Below are positions 21,834 to 35,281 of a stretch of 64,000 bases of DNA, piece by piece (the stretch's first letter is position 1; each line of letters opens with the position of its first letter). Origin of the DNA: Capitella teleta (lineage: Eukaryota; Annelida; Polychaeta; Capitellidae); NCBI GenBank assembly GCA_000328365.1, contig KB310375.1:58327-122326 (forward strand), in the 5' to 3' direction. Made by a program: the position numbers and the translations under genes. The notes beneath the pieces are model-generated. The model was not told where the DNA came from. It made no database searches and worked only from the letters and a program-made list of their open reading frames with translations.

Positions 21834-24800
21834 AATGACATAATGCATAGCCATAATGCACGGGCTGGTGATAATCATCCAGTATTGTGAATAATATTGG
21901 TCCTCTGAATTTGGCGTACACAATAGAACAGCACGCATGTTATCCCGAATAGGAACCCTATACTTGAGAAAATGATGCTTTGTCTATGGGCCAACATACT
22001 AAATGTCCAATTACCAACAATATTTACGGGTGTATATTGGAACGGGGGGCACAGCTGCCTCAAATTATCGATTGGCCACAATCATTTTGTTATATTTGAT
22101 TGTTCAACTTGGTATCGAAGCAATTGTGCCATCCAATATTTGCATTCAATGGCTTGCCTACTTTTCTTCGTGATGAATTTGACCATTATTTGAGTGCCCA
22201 TCATTTCAAGGAATCTGAACTGGTTGAAACCTTTGCTGTGCTCGTACATGAACAGCATGGGTGCTCTTCTTCTTTTTTTTTTCTTTTTTTTTTTTTTCTT
22301 TTTTTTAACACGAAAGCAGAAGAGCATCATTGGGACCAACTGGTATCAAGAACGAGTAGAAAAAAAGAACTTCTCGTAAAGTGCTATCAGTTGGGGCGAA
22401 ATAAGACCGACTCGTCTATCAAGGCGTGTTTATACTCAAAATACTGCCGAAGATTGCAGTGAATTTGCCTCCGGTTGTGATAACAATAAACTAAAATTAC
22501 ATCTGGGTTCACTTTTTCCGTGTTTCCAAGAAGTCCGAATTCCTGAGTCATGCTTTTCGGTTTCAATAAGTGAAAATATTTATGATTATTCCTAACAATT
22601 CATCCCTGTTAAGCGATATTTCAGTAACGACAGCTAGTTTAGGTTTAGAAGCCACTATCGCATGCGCAGATGTTCAACTAGAAAAAAAGTGCTCATTTCC
22701 TGATTTTGGGCAAAAACTTCCAATTAAGTCCTAGGCCCTGCCTAGGAAGCCCCACGTGTTGATAAACTCCAGATGGAGAATCCCGCAAATCAAGGATATC
22801 ATTTTTCGGCACGTGGAAGTCCAGCCAGCGAAAACAAATCAGTAGGAACTTCGTGTCTGTTCGAAATCAGTCCCATAATATACTTGTGAGAATGACACAG
22901 AAATAATAGTTTTTGACTCTCGGCTCCTGACATGCATTGGTTGGCATCAACATCGTTCATGCAACGTATTTGCGATGAAAATTATTCAAATAATGCTATT
23001 GTATGTAGTAAATGCTTCGTTCTGAGAGTTTAAAAATTAATACATGTACAATTCAATCAAACCTGCATGCTTGTTAGCCATCAATTCCATTGTCCTCACG
23101 CAAGGGTCCAATTTATTAAGAATCCAACTCATGCAGTGTTCATCTCCGCTTTGATCTGTGATCGTGTTGAGGAAAGCATTGAGAGGATTGAAGTCACTTG
23201 ATTGGTCCGAAATGAACATGACACACGGGTAAGATTCACTTCCTGTCGAGACAAGAGGATCCGTTCAGGATGAAAACCTTAATCCGACCGTATCCAAGCA
23301 AGAGGTACTCGAATATGCCTCCGTCTCGTTGGCTCCCTGGTGCACATTGCTACATTGCTACATTTGTTTCGATTGTAAATCGTACGTGTCGTTCCACATC
23401 AAAATTCTAAAATTTCAAATCATTTAAATACTGTTACTATGGTAACCAGCGGCATGTTCCTTCTGAAACAAGAATCACAGTGCTCAGTGTTCTAAGAGTC
23501 CAAATTCTAGTCACTTTTAGGTTTCACCCAAGAGAGTGAATAACCTGTTATGTAACCGAAGATTCAGATTGTTCCTCAGTTACATCTTATGTTAACCCTA
23601 ATTAATGATTCCGGATATTACTTCAAATGACCCTTCCCCAACTCAGGGGTGATATGCTAACAAGGTAATAAGGTCAGGAATATAGTAGTATGTTCATTTG
23701 GAATTTATATTTCAGCAAAATATGTATTAAGACATATATATATTGTGACAGATGCGCTAAGACTGCGCTAAGTAAATGATGAGTTTCTGATCAACCGAAT
23801 ATTAGCATTCAATATGCTTCCGGACTTGACCCTCATGGATGGGTGACAAAAGTGGCAGGTCTGATCTGTTATTCCGAAAGTTTTCGCAAATATTCGCTTT
23901 AACACGGCATGAGAATAGCATAATTACCCCTTAATTACAATTTTAATGTTGTCCATGAGGTGCTAATTATTGTGCAAATTGACTTACGCTTCAATATAAT
24001 TGTACCAAATAAGCGTGATTTGCCGTTACATCTTGTGGAGCTAAAATGGTACAGGTGAGGTTGCGTAAGGATGATTAAAGATACTGCTAAGCTGGTATGA
24101 CTCTTTGTCTTTCATGGGTCAAAGAAGCTTTGCTGAATAAAGGGAAACTTAATATCCAAGAGGCAGACTTGGAGGTTGATTAACTTCGGTGTACGGAAGG
24201 GGCCATTAATTGTATAATGCCTGTGTGATGGAAAGACATAAAGAATCTGCTTGAGCAGTTTTGCATTAATTGTGTGGTTTATGCAATGATCATATTCTAC
24301 CTCAGACCATGATGAACCGAATGGACAACTGACCAATAATGACCAACGATCGAAACTAGATTGAAACTAGTTTATTTTATATCATTTATTGCACTTATTT
24401 TGCCCTTTTTCAGTTGTTGTTTTGATGGGCTGTACAAAATTGGAAATATATACAATAATAATATATACAATAATCGAGCAATTGAAAGTTAACCGAATGA
24501 AGAGCAGAAATACGTCATAAAAGTACGAGTGGTGAATGCACCACGGGTTCAATGCAATGAAGATCGTTTTTTTATCTGGTTGTCATCTGGGAGTTTATGC
24601 AAATCACAGGAGAAGGTACTTCGTGTACAATGTCAATTTCATTGATCCCGGGGGAGGATCTTGCGGAATAATCGTTTTGGGGAAGTGCATTGCATGCTCT
24701 TGTATTGGGGTATTATGTAACATTATATTGCTCGTGTAACACTTTTTTGGTAAATAATTTAAACAATTAATGTATGATCGGGGCTGGTGTACCTCTCAAA

Positions 24801-26463
24801 GTCATACAGAGTAGTTTTGGTATAATTCCACAATATGTAACCGATGACCGATGATCGTTTTGGGTTACATAACATATTATTCCCTAAGCTCAAAAACGAA
24901 GTGCAGCTGGTTACCATATCATCGAATAATATTTTTTTTTTTTTTTTTTTTTTTTTTGCGAAACACGAATGCTTTATTATTCAAACTACGGCGCCAATAA
25001 TTATGGAAACCGTTTAATTTTCGGCATGCATGAGTGAGAAACACACTAACTTTCACCACTCTGTAAATTATATGGGACCTGCAGGTTGCTGATAGGAATC
25101 GTGAGAAATGCGATTTCTAATTCTCCAATTTTCTTGATATGTACTTCAGCTTTCACTGTTTTACTTTGATGCTCTGGTGAATGCAATGATGATCAGAAAC
25201 CGATCATGATAAAGTCACGTTGTCCGTTGAACATTGTTTGAGCAGTATATTAATGTCAATGACTCGGATTCGAAAGACAGTCAACTCATTGAATGAGAGA
25301 TAATCAAAATAGACTAGCTATATCCGTGCTCATCAAAAGAAAGTAGGTACATATCTATTTTGATAATAGTTCATTGGCATAAAAGGGAACAGTTCACAAT
25401 GCTTTCATAGCTGATTGTTCGAGACGTATAATCTTTCTTTTGATAAATTAATTCATTGTATTATATTTTTTGGTTAGTTTTTCGCAAAAGATGAGCATAT
25501 GTGTGGTATGGGCATCAATACATCATACAAGATGCACGAATTGCACATCAAAGCAGAATAGCTGATGTAAAACATGATTCCAGGGTCACTGCACAACACA
25601 CAAAAACAGATCCATGAATGCTCACAAGCTGTTTTTATAGGCGCCCTGCCCGCCTAATAGGCATCAACTGCCTTTGAACACCAGCAGCCACCCTGCATGC
25701 ATTGTAAAGTATTTACCCATAGATGCATACCGTACGCAGTGAGGCACCTCAGGTGAGTAGAGTTACATATCATACCAGGTCATAATAGTACAACATACGA
25801 AGCAGTCAATCATTCGAAAGGTGTCAACTTTCTTAACATCAGTGATCTGTTGGTCATGATTTATGTGATAATCTCTACGCATTATAGTCGTTGCTTGTTT
25901 CTATCTAGCTAATTCTATGGAAGGATTTTCGACTGTATAAGTGTATTACATATTCGAATTATATATCATTCTTATGAACGATAGAATGAAGACACAGCCA
26001 AACAGCTTTAGTGTTAATTCATAGTTTGAATTTCTCACCAACAACGATGGCGGTTTTCTCATTCAAACCATGTTAGATTTCATGCCATAAGAATTGACTG
26101 CATAATTTTATATTTTTGTTTAAGTGATGAGTCACGAGGATAATGCTTGGTGGTTTTGTCTTGTGGTAATTAAGCCTCGCATCGACTCCGGTTTCGCGAA
26201 GCTGACACCTCTACTCATTCACTAGATCCAAAATTCAGATGGCGTTTTTGGCCACAAGTATCAAGTTCAAAATCGTGCTTTGAGCTGTCATTCCGATGTC
26301 TAACGGATTCTGTCCTTTTGGATGAGTTAATAAATCAACATTTCACTGATGCATTAAAATCACGTGCCTCATATAGGCGTTGGTATAGGCACAGGCTAAG
26401 CGAATAGCCAGAATGCATAGGCTTACTCATATTCGGTTACAATTATGTAATTGATGACACCCG
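21834..26463. other. Intergenic with homopolymer tracts
   Basis: Contains an interrupted T tract (22268-22308) and a T26 run (24932-24957), the latter possibly the reverse of a poly(A) tail although I see no retroposon body beside it. Frames at 21875-22462 owe their length to the T tract. No gene recognised. Confidence 0.4.
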
Positions 26464-26850
26464 GGGTGGTATTCACAAAGACTCTTAGGCTCAGACTCAA
26501 GCTTTGAGTCTGATATTCATTCCTAAGACCGCTCTTAATTAGGTGTAAACTTTTCAGAATCGATTCTCAACTCTGAGAATGCCAGGTAAAAAAGGTTTTA
26601 AAACTCTTAACTCTAAAAGTCCCATGTAGGAATCTCAGGAGTTAAGAATTGAGAGCATTTGCGCCACAAAACAGTCGTTTTACAGAATAATTCCTCTCAA
26701 TACACCATTTTATTGATTAAATATCACCATGAACCATTTATGATATGATAAAATTGAAGTACATGCATAATGAATGGCCATTTTGGTTGTTCTGAATAAA
26801 ATAACAAGTACGCTCTCAATATAGTTTTAAAACGGTATGGTTTTTAGGAC
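26464..26850 (+). mobile_element. Partial MITE related to 61859-62498
   Basis: Starts GGGTGGTATTCACAAAGA like the full copy at 61859. It then follows the reverse complement of that copy's right half, including shared ACAAAACAGTCGTTT-type and ATGCATAATGA-type segments. Similarity fades near 26850 and no matching right terminus is seen, so the copy is truncated or rearranged. Confidence 0.65.
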
Positions 26851-27612
26851 TTTTCATTGTGATGAAATGCACCAAATGCTGAAACTCTCTCGATAATCTA
26901 TAGCACAGGTCCTTCAATTTGATAGCGAGATCTTCCAATAACAAATGTAGAGCAAAACCGGAATTAAAATAATGTGAAATCTCTTACGTGTGCTGCTAGT
27001 GTTGGAAACGTTTGTCATAAAAAAAAACTTTGTCAATATATCGATAAGAAAATGTAAGACAATGCTTTGAAGAGCTGGGATATGTTTACTTCGATTTACA
27101 GTTACCAACCTGAAAACTAGCCGTTTGCCTCTCCGGCACAACCAATAATCACGGATTATATGTTACGTCATCCACTTTCCCTGCCACTGTATCATATTCA
27201 ATATCATTCACTTTATCTGCAGTGCGTGGCGCTTACATGCAACTAAACATTGATCCAACAACGGTCGATTTAGCCATAACATTTGGATTACATAACAGCA
27301 TAAAGAAACAGATATGAACACGAAACGTCTACACAAACACGAAGCACACATTCGTCCGCATTAGTTCAGATCTGTTGTAAGTTTCTTGTGAAGTCAGCGG
27401 GAGAACTAATGCCACATTCCTGGAAACCAGATTGGGAAGTATAACCGTACTCGCAAGCAAAACAGGGAGGGCTCACATCCTCAAGGATTAGTAGCACGTG
27501 AATTGCTTTCACTAATCATGCAGAAAAATCGACATCTAACCAATACTAATCAAGTATCCATTACAAGCAGCTGCTTTGTCCATCTCGTTCACCATATAAA
27601 CGACGTGTACAG
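26851..27612. other. Intergenic, nothing recognised
   Basis: No coding signal; a 75-codon minus frame (26914-27141) is unremarkable. Confidence 0.4.
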
Positions 27613-27753
27613 TGCTTCGTCATTTACATCCAATCTGCACAAGAGCCATCCGTCACGAAGAGATTGAGGGCCTTTTAATGTGGCAAAAGACTCTCTATCT
27701 CTGATGAATGGTAGACGCCTGCTCTCTTTGAAAGCATTCCTGCGAACTCATCT
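27613..27753 (+). repeat. 141-bp dispersed repeat block, copy 2
   Basis: Near-identical to 21345-21485, but here without the 75-base terminal repeats of the MITE. It is either an independent repeat that inserted into the MITE or a fragment copied out of it. Confidence 0.9.
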
Positions 27754-28643
27754 ACGATTTAGCTAATTCGATGTTCCACAAACTTATACACAATAATTAA
27801 TTAGGACTTCCTTGCTAATTACGTATACCACATACGATGGAAACAGTCGTTTAATACAATAGAGCTGCACTTCTGCATTGGGCAGTCATACTGTGTTGAG
27901 AAATGGTTGCATTGCAGGCGGGCGGTGCATATTGTTATGATTGGCAGGCAAAAGAACCCCTCACAAAATTCCCATTGTTACATTCCTTGGTGACATGGTG
28001 ACTGACAAGAAGATCCATCGCCAACCAAGATGTCAATGCACTCGGTTTTCACATCGGTTGAATGTGAGAACAGAGGCATGGCATCTCACCAAAAGCGTCA
28101 TCTTACTCCGTGAGCACAGGCAAAGGAAGTGACATAATTATTGCCTGTTTCTAGATTCTTCCCTTGGAGATATACCCACAGGTTATCTGCGTTCGACCTG
28201 TTTCATAGTCATCAGCTCGACACTAATGTTCAATAATGTTTGAGAGCAATTCACAGTAATCACTGAGGTCATCTAAGCCATGAGTCTGGATTAGGGTCAT
28301 AAATTGTTTAGCAGTGTCCACTAACACCAATCGCGGTGGCCATACAGGTGTCCAGAGATGACCAATATCTCTGCTTTCTATGACGCAAAGTCATCTTTAT
28401 GGTAGTTGCAGCTTGCTTCTTGGCATTCAAATGGTTCTGTTATCCGACTTTTGAGGCGAAAGCTGGCTGGCCGCTCAAATGGTTGGAGTTGTGATGCACA
28501 AAATGGTGTACGCTGAGAGGCAGTGTGTTGATGCATTGTATGTGCATAAACTATAAACTTAATGGTAGAAAACATCGAAGACCACTCAACGATAATCAGT
28601 TACATAATTGCTTCTTAATTATACCAATGCTTAGGCTTACGAT
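27754..28643. other. Intergenic, nothing recognised
   Basis: Short frames only (27941-28132 and 28378-28575), without motifs. Confidence 0.4.
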
Positions 28644-28688
28644 CGACACTAAGTCTAGATATATGGCATATAGCTAGACTTAGTGTCG
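28644..28688. other. Perfect 15-bp inverted repeat
   Basis: The arms CGACACTAAGTCTAG and CTAGACTTAGTGTCG flank a 15-base AT-rich loop. The stem is perfect but shorter than a typical microRNA precursor stem, so I do not call it an RNA gene. Confidence 0.75.
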
Positions 28689-29312
28689 CATATAGTATAA
28701 TATGCGTATAGCTATTTTTGGAAGGAAAGTATCAATGCAGCACGAATATATGCAGCACTTGAATGAGGCATATTTTGATCACGCGGCCTAAGACCCGTGT
28801 TGGTTGTCATTGGCATTCCTCCTTCAATGGTGTGTTGTGTTAATGCTGAGGTCAGATGTGCCAAATCTAGGGTTCCCAGTTAATTAACGTAATGGACAAG
28901 TCGTAATTATAAGCTCAGAATGTTATTCCAACACAATGATATACTTAATGAAATGGTCAAATAGAAGTATGTCTGTAACAGCCCCATGAGTGGAGTCTGT
29001 GGTAAATGCATTCCAGACAATCGCCTTTTTGTCACTCACACAATGGAAATCAATCATCAATTATGTGTCATTGATGGCATAAGTGTCATTCACTCGTCTG
29101 TGCGTCTTGCAATTTGCTATTCATCAATGGACCATCTCTCACTGTCGATCATGTGAATGGAGGTTTTGAGGTTCACCAACCTGAAAACAGTAAGAGATGC
29201 AAGTCAATTCCAGTATAGATGGAATTACAGTACCGTATGATTATACGATGCACGTGAATAAAGACGTCAGTAATGATCCAACTGTCTGCATTTAAGGATG
29301 CACGCATTGTTG
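28689..29312. other. Intergenic, nothing recognised
   Basis: No coding or repeat signal up to the pogo-like element. Confidence 0.4.
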
Positions 29313-29314
29313 TA

Positions 29315-30095
29315 CAGTAAAACCTCGATGTGTTGAACATCCGTCCCTCGAATGTCTCTCTGTGTCGAAGTTTTTTTCGAAGTACCGACGATTCTCCTAT
29401 ACTTTACTATTAGCATTAACATCTGTCCCTCGAACGTCTCTTTCCCGAATTTATCCCTGTGTCGAAGTGTTTTCTGTGTCACCGAAACATATTTTCGATC
29501 TATAGCTCGAAGTAAAAAAAAAATTCTATAGCATATTTCTCAGTTTGGTTACTTCAAAGAGAGTTAGGCATTCGAAGCTAGGGTTAATTAAAGAAATACA
29601 GCCTTAGATATATTATGAACTTTATGACAGCTTTAATATCAAAGCACGCAACAGTAATATCAAAGATGTTTGTTTAGAGTGTTTATGCGAGAAACAGTAT
29701 AAATCTAGTGACCAACAGTCTTCAGTATCATTAGTTCATCAGCATCGCTATGGCTACAAAACGCAAGCTCGACGTGAAGACACTTGAGACCTTTAGAGCT
29801 ACAACAACCTTCCGTGAAAAATGTTTTCCCCCAAGATTTCCCAGATAACATTTTCACCTTTTCACCTTTTGACATTACTTTTGTTTTTAATATTTATTAA
29901 TTACTGTTTCAATCACAAATTCATAGCCTCTCTTAGTTGCATAACGTGCATAACGCATATCGTCAATCAAAACGTCAAAACACGATTTGAAATCATAACG
30001 GTCATATCATAACGCCTCGATCCCTTCGTCGAAGTATCCCTAAGTCGAAGTAATTGAGTTAACCCCACGAACTTCGACACAACGAGGTTTTACTG
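29315..30095 (+). mobile_element. pogo/Tigger-like element, deletion derivative
   Basis: Terminal inverted repeats start CAGTAAAACCTCGATGTG and end with the inverse, ACAACGAGGTTTTACTG. TA lies directly outside each end, as expected for the Tc1/mariner/pogo superfamily. Subterminal CTTCGAC and GTCGAAG words recur. At 29750 an ATG opens MATKRKLDVKTLETF and stops after about 32 codons. This resembles the basic N-terminus of pogo/Tigger transposases just before the CENP-B-type helix-turn-helix. The DDE catalytic region is absent, so this 781-base copy cannot move itself. The second copy at 57225-58122 shares the ends and this start. Confidence 0.8.
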
Positions 30096-30755
30096 TATAT
30101 TCTAGACTAATTAACAGACACAAACACATGGCTGGCAGCATTATGTTGATAGCTCTCCTCGTAAAGACCTCGAAGTATAGAATGTTCGAGCTTTAATAGT
30201 AAATGTATGCTACTACATAGCCGAGCACGCATAATTATCATCATAACGTACCTATCGTTTTCCTGCACAGTGCACACCCAGAATGAACATGCAATCAAAG
30301 GAAAACTTAAAACTGGTGTAAAATTTGACCACGACCATCTGGCAGCAGTCCCTGGTTGCAAAATTAACTTTGACACAATCACAGTCCGAGTTCTGGCGCT
30401 CTCGCCGTCGGGATTTCGATTCTCCGATTTCGAGATTTGTATTAGTTTTTTATTATTAATTGTTATTTTTGATAAGGATTCTTGTTTTTAGTTATTATTA
30501 ATATGTCTTTTCTCTATTTATATTTCACAAACTCAGTAGCCCATTAATCATTAGCCTAACCGGTATTCATAATTCATTAAAAGATAGCCTGAAAGTTGAG
30601 CTCCAAACCCCTTTCGATATCAATGTGCATGTACATACAATAGAAGAACCCATCGGAATAAAAAATAATGAACTGCAAGCTCCAATAACAAATGTTGAAG
30701 CATCCATATTGTTAAATTCGATGTGTATTGAATAACTGACAAGTTGCCAGTTTCT

Positions 30756-30756
<1 letters not shown>
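30096..30756. other. Intergenic, nothing recognised
   Basis: AT-rich DNA between the pogo-like copy and a poly(T) run. A 94-codon plus frame (30207-30491) has no motif. Confidence 0.4.
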
Positions 30757-30787
<31 letters not shown>

Positions 30788-31000
30788 CAGTTTATTTGTT
30801 TGTTTGTTTGTTTGATATAAATAACACATAATAATAAACAATTTATATATCAATAATAATAATAATGCAAAAGAAAGATAACGGACATCACAAGGGGAGA
30901 CACCGAGGTGTATATTTCTCCTGGTCAAAGTAAATATACAAGAATTACAACTGCTCATTTGGGTCGGGAAAAAAAAAATATATATATATAATAATGTGAA
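30757..31000 (-). mobile_element. Probable 3' end of a minus-strand retroposon
   Basis: A T30-class run starts at about 30758 and is followed by (TTTG)n. Read on the minus strand this is a body ending in simple repeats and a long poly(A), typical of a LINE or processed-transcript 3' end. The body shows no recognisable reverse-transcriptase or tRNA-like head, so its family is unknown. Confidence 0.4.
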
Positions 31001-33889
31001 TTCCAACAGTGAAAAATTCAAAAGCAACAGACAACTGGTGTGAGAAGCAAAAATATAGCAGAATGATATAATTTTGTTATAGCTAACGCATACGAACTCT
31101 ATTTATAACATTGGTACATTTTTTTTTCAATGAGTTATTGAATATACTGTTATAAATATCATACTTTGAAATTCCTGACCGGATGTAATATCCATCTTCA
31201 ATCAACTAGATTGATGTTTATTTTTTCTTTGCTCAGTTTTTTCCCTCTCCCCTTATGCTATTATTCAACGACCAAATTTGCATTTCTTTCTCTCTGAAGA
31301 CAGTGAAATGAATGACTACTAGTACTCATTAACGCTCCATGTCTCTCAATATTTAACACTACGCGGTACCATCTAATTTTTAGCCACCCTTGTCTCCAAC
31401 GTAGCGTATCATTCTCCGCCATGACAGGGCATCAATTACAGCAGGATATGCCACTACTTAATCCACTGTTCATTAAACCTAATGGGGTGCGCATCAAATG
31501 GACGTTGTCGCTAGATTAGAAGCTGAGTGCAGATGTGACCAAGTTGATCCAAGTGCAATTGGACCACCCTGTATATGCTTCATTGGGAAATGGTTTACGG
31601 TATAGGTTATCACAACCTTGAACCTCGAGAGAAAAGTTAAAAGCATTCATGTGTTGATTGCAGTGGCAAACATTTTTTATCCATCACTTAATCCAAGGTT
31701 CAGAAAAAGCAATCCAGGATGAAGCAACCATAGCCATGAAAGCATTGAATGTTCATGCATTTTACATTACATGTATCTTGGAGCAATTAACAGCGATGTT
31801 ATACTGTTATTTTATACTAAGCTCCTCACATCAATTAATTATACACGTATAATTATAATACCACAAATCAGTACAACATTCGTGGTGAGGACAAATTCAT
31901 TTGCAATCATACCCCATCGCCTTGATCCTAGGCCACCTAGATCGACTATTCTAGGTGGCCTTGCTCGATCCCTCGATTAGGGAGCGATGTATTAATCTTA
32001 TAAATAATTGTGTTGTGACCCGAGGACAACAACCCTTTTCACTGCGTCCAATCTATCGGAATAGTGAATATTTATGAAATGTACTTGTAAAGCGTCGCTT
32101 GATTAACACCATCGAGTTTATGATCTTCATTCATCACAGCGGTTAAGGTCCCCATTGAGACACCGCAGCTGCTTGTTTCCCTGTAATTGAGATTTTAGCA
32201 TCGTTTTATCACCCCTCTCAATTGTACAATAATATCATTCAGTGTTTGTGGAGTGCATTTGAGAGTTCAAGGCCATGGTGGTCGATGTCATCGCGAGAAG
32301 ATTCGACCAATTTGTGCCCCACCCTGCTCACTTCCGTTTGTGTGGGACATACCACAAATGCACTGCGATTGTTGTTATAATTATTGACTGAGAACCAAGA
32401 GTGAAACATTGTAATAAATTCAGTCCGCAAGGATTACTTGTTATCCGGATTTCAATCTAGAAGGAATCACATTGTGTTTAGGAAAGCAATGATATTCAAC
32501 ATGAACCAGCAAGCATGGATGCTTGTCGCTTTGGGTATATGATTGCGTTTGCTACTCACGCAATATAATTGTGGTCGACAATGAAGGAAACACAAACAGA
32601 AGAAGAAAACGATATCAAACAAAAGACATTCAAATACATCTCAAATGTTTTACATCATCTTTGAATATTTCATATTTGGGCCCAAGATTAAATACATCTG
32701 AACGAAATGGTATGTCACCATGCCCTATCAATTGTGCACAATTGTACGTGTATCATTTTGTGTTTGCCTAATCAGGGTCGGATTATCTTTAATCCACCCA
32801 CCATTAGAATGAGGACCCTGGAGAGTGATTCGCTGTTTATTGTAGCACTGCGATGTCACCTTGGCCTTTTGACCCGAATTAATCACAGCTTCTTATCATG
32901 ACGTTTCTTCCGCCAAGTCCTGAATAATTTTCGCATCAACACTTGCGTATATGTTGAGAGCACCGAGAGGAGAGATTCGAAAATCAATTTCTCTTCAAGC
33001 GCAGATCTGACCATATAATTGATGGGTCAAGGATTTCTGGAAATTATGCATGGACGATAGATTGAAATTATACCGAGCCATGATTAGTTTAAATTGATTA
33101 AAGGTTCATTGAAGAGGCATTGAGGAGTAGAAAACACAGGCAACCGTTGTGAAATATTTCTGTCGGTTGGAAATGCTCTTGATGCATTGATGACGTCAGA
33201 CCAGTTTAATCTTCTCATTGGGTCGTAACATCTGCACGCGTATCTGATTAGCAATACGACTGATGAAGTATCGATTTAATTTGTCTCCTGGGAATCAGAA
33301 GATTTGCAAGACAATCGTAAATGCCAATACTGGCATGCTGACGAGCCCTCAATTTCCATGACGTCACGCAGCTCCCTCATCCATGTGAAGCCATGACGGA
33401 TATCGTCTTTGCTTTCCACACATTTTAAACCATTTTAAACCACTTAATAGTGTCCCATTCGTCACAATTTCTGTGGAATCTTTTGAATGATAGATCAACT
33501 GAATAGTTTAAAATGGATGTTCGCTGGCGAGTTCATGATCCAAACAGCCAGACATATATCTCCCCCAGCAATCACTGTCTCTTTGGAGTGGCTAAAACAT
33601 CGTTACTCTCATCATCATCCATCACATGAGTTCCTTCCTCGTCATGTTAATATTTCACGAAGACTAAATGGTCGTATTATATTAACACAGTTGGCGTAAA
33701 GGTCGCGACCTTGGCATTCAGGCGGCAGATCATGCTGAGATGGTTCAAGGACAACAAAGTTGCACTAACTTAGGTTACATCGGTCAATAATGACAAGAGG
33801 AATGGAATGAAATAAAATAATTTAAACAAATACCTACCAGTGAAGAAAGAAAAGTAGTTGATTCGAGGAGAATACAAAAATACCTATAG
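31001..33889. other. Intergenic with one short hairpin
   Basis: A perfect 11-base inverted repeat (GGCCACCTAGA, eight-base loop) lies at 31931-31960. No gene is recognised; frames of 60-82 codons near 32523-32901 and 33487-33699 lack motifs. Confidence 0.4.
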
Positions 33890-33947
33890 CTGCTGACGTG
33901 GTTTGAATTCGCGTAAAACAGTCGTGATAACCACTAGATCACAAGAC
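33890..33947 (-). pseudogene. tRNA-Val(UAC)-derived pseudogene fragment
   Basis: Read on the minus strand it keeps the D-arm (TAGTGGTTATCACG), a TTTTAC-type anticodon region and a T-arm remnant (GCGAATTCAAACC). The 3' side of the anticodon stem and the variable loop seem to be deleted relative to the copy at 41483-41554. The T-loop TTC is also altered, so it is not expected to fold or function. Confidence 0.55.
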
Positions 33948-34206
33948 AAAAAAATCAATGCTGAGTTTCTACAATCAAAACAGCAAAGAATATCTGACAA
34001 TGCGGAGTCATTGCACAATCTGAAAATCATATATTGCTCTTGCTACACACATCGTCGCATCAGTTTATGTCATCTGGTTCCGTGAGTCAATTCGGGCATT
34101 AATCATACTTGGATGACACTATATTAGTTATATGACTTAAATAGCATGCATGACGTAATCAATTAGATACTCCAGTTGAAACATGTATATTCACTTTCCA
34201 ATAGCC
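33948..34206. other. Intergenic, nothing recognised
   Basis: Short AT-rich spacer between the tRNA fragment and a SINE. Confidence 0.4.
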
Positions 34207-34406
34207 TTTTATTTATTATTATTATTTTTGTTTTGTGGGCTTATTTAACCTCGGAATACTGAAGCAACTAAGGCTTATGTGGTCCGAGGAGGTAAGCAGG
34301 AGTTAAGTGCCCAAGGACACAAGGTTTGAGGCTGGCTTCGAACCGCCAGCACGTGGCCAAGCCCTTTCGAGGCGAGCACGCTAATCACTCGGTCACCACC
34401 TCTCCT
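34207..34406 (-). mobile_element. tRNA-derived SINE, minus strand
   Basis: On the minus strand the head carries an A-box-like TGACCGAGTGATTAGCG and a B-box GGTTCGAAGCC, as in Ser/Leu-type tRNAs. The body includes the CCTTGGGCACTTAACT-type segment common in animal SINEs. It ends in an A-rich, AATAATAAT tail. Pol III would transcribe it and a LINE would mobilise it in trans. It is a different family from the SINEs at 41.0 and 49.8 kb. Confidence 0.7.
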
Positions 34407-35280
34407 ATAATCTAGCATTAAGTGCATATGATAAATGCAATGGTCGCTTGAGGGTGAGATCATCTTGCACATTGTAACTTGGGGTTCCCGAAAATATGTT
34501 TTGCATATTGTACCCAAATTGCAAGATTGATGAAATATAATCGAGGCCATTGAATATAATAACTAATTTAATGCACTGATTACTAGGCTGGATTTAAATA
34601 CATTATCAGTCTCAACATTATTTTCGATATCTGCCTGGTTTTAAAAAGGACCTCTGATTGTTTTGAACTTGTAACGGATGAAAGAGGATGCATCCCAAAA
34701 GACAAATACGCCTTTGGACAGACAAATATTTAGACAATACGCTTGTTGTGGGCTAATACCTAGATACATCGAATTTGAGAGGTTTAAAATCTCGCTTTCT
34801 TCTCGAGTTCGATTTCATACCGCCGTGACGGCATAAAAGCAATTCTCCTATTGTTAACAATGGGAGCCGTCGAGTGAGCAGATCTTTCAACAGTTCTCAT
34901 AAAGGAGATCTCGCACTCATCTCGTTTCATGCTATTCTGCCTGAGCAAGAAATTTGTATTTTAATGATTCTTGAATATTATTCATAGTTGACCAAATACT
35001 TCAATAATAGTGTCACTCACAAAAGCCCATAGAGTCGATCTAAAAAGGTTACGAAATGAACAGGTCCTCTTTGACATAATCAAGAGGATCTCTTTACCAT
35101 GGTGTATGAAAATCTATCTGATATTAATGTATCAATGTGTGAATCCCTGATCACAAATTCGGTATAAAATGTTCCGCTTGGCTCTGATCGTCACCAGCGT
35201 TAACCAACGGAAGTCATAGTAACACGACCAAGGTGGATGGCTGACAGCAGACAACCAACTCTCAAGTTAACATTATTTCA
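34407..35280. other. Intergenic, ends in an acceptor-like site
   Basis: No gene recognised. The last bases (TTAACATTATTTCAG) resemble a 3' splice site leading into the open frames that follow. Confidence 0.35.
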
Positions 35281-35281
35281 G

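Noticed and set aside
22082-22462. Plus and minus frames of 60-120 codons
   Set aside because: Their length comes from an interrupted T/A tract (poly-Phe or poly-Lys).
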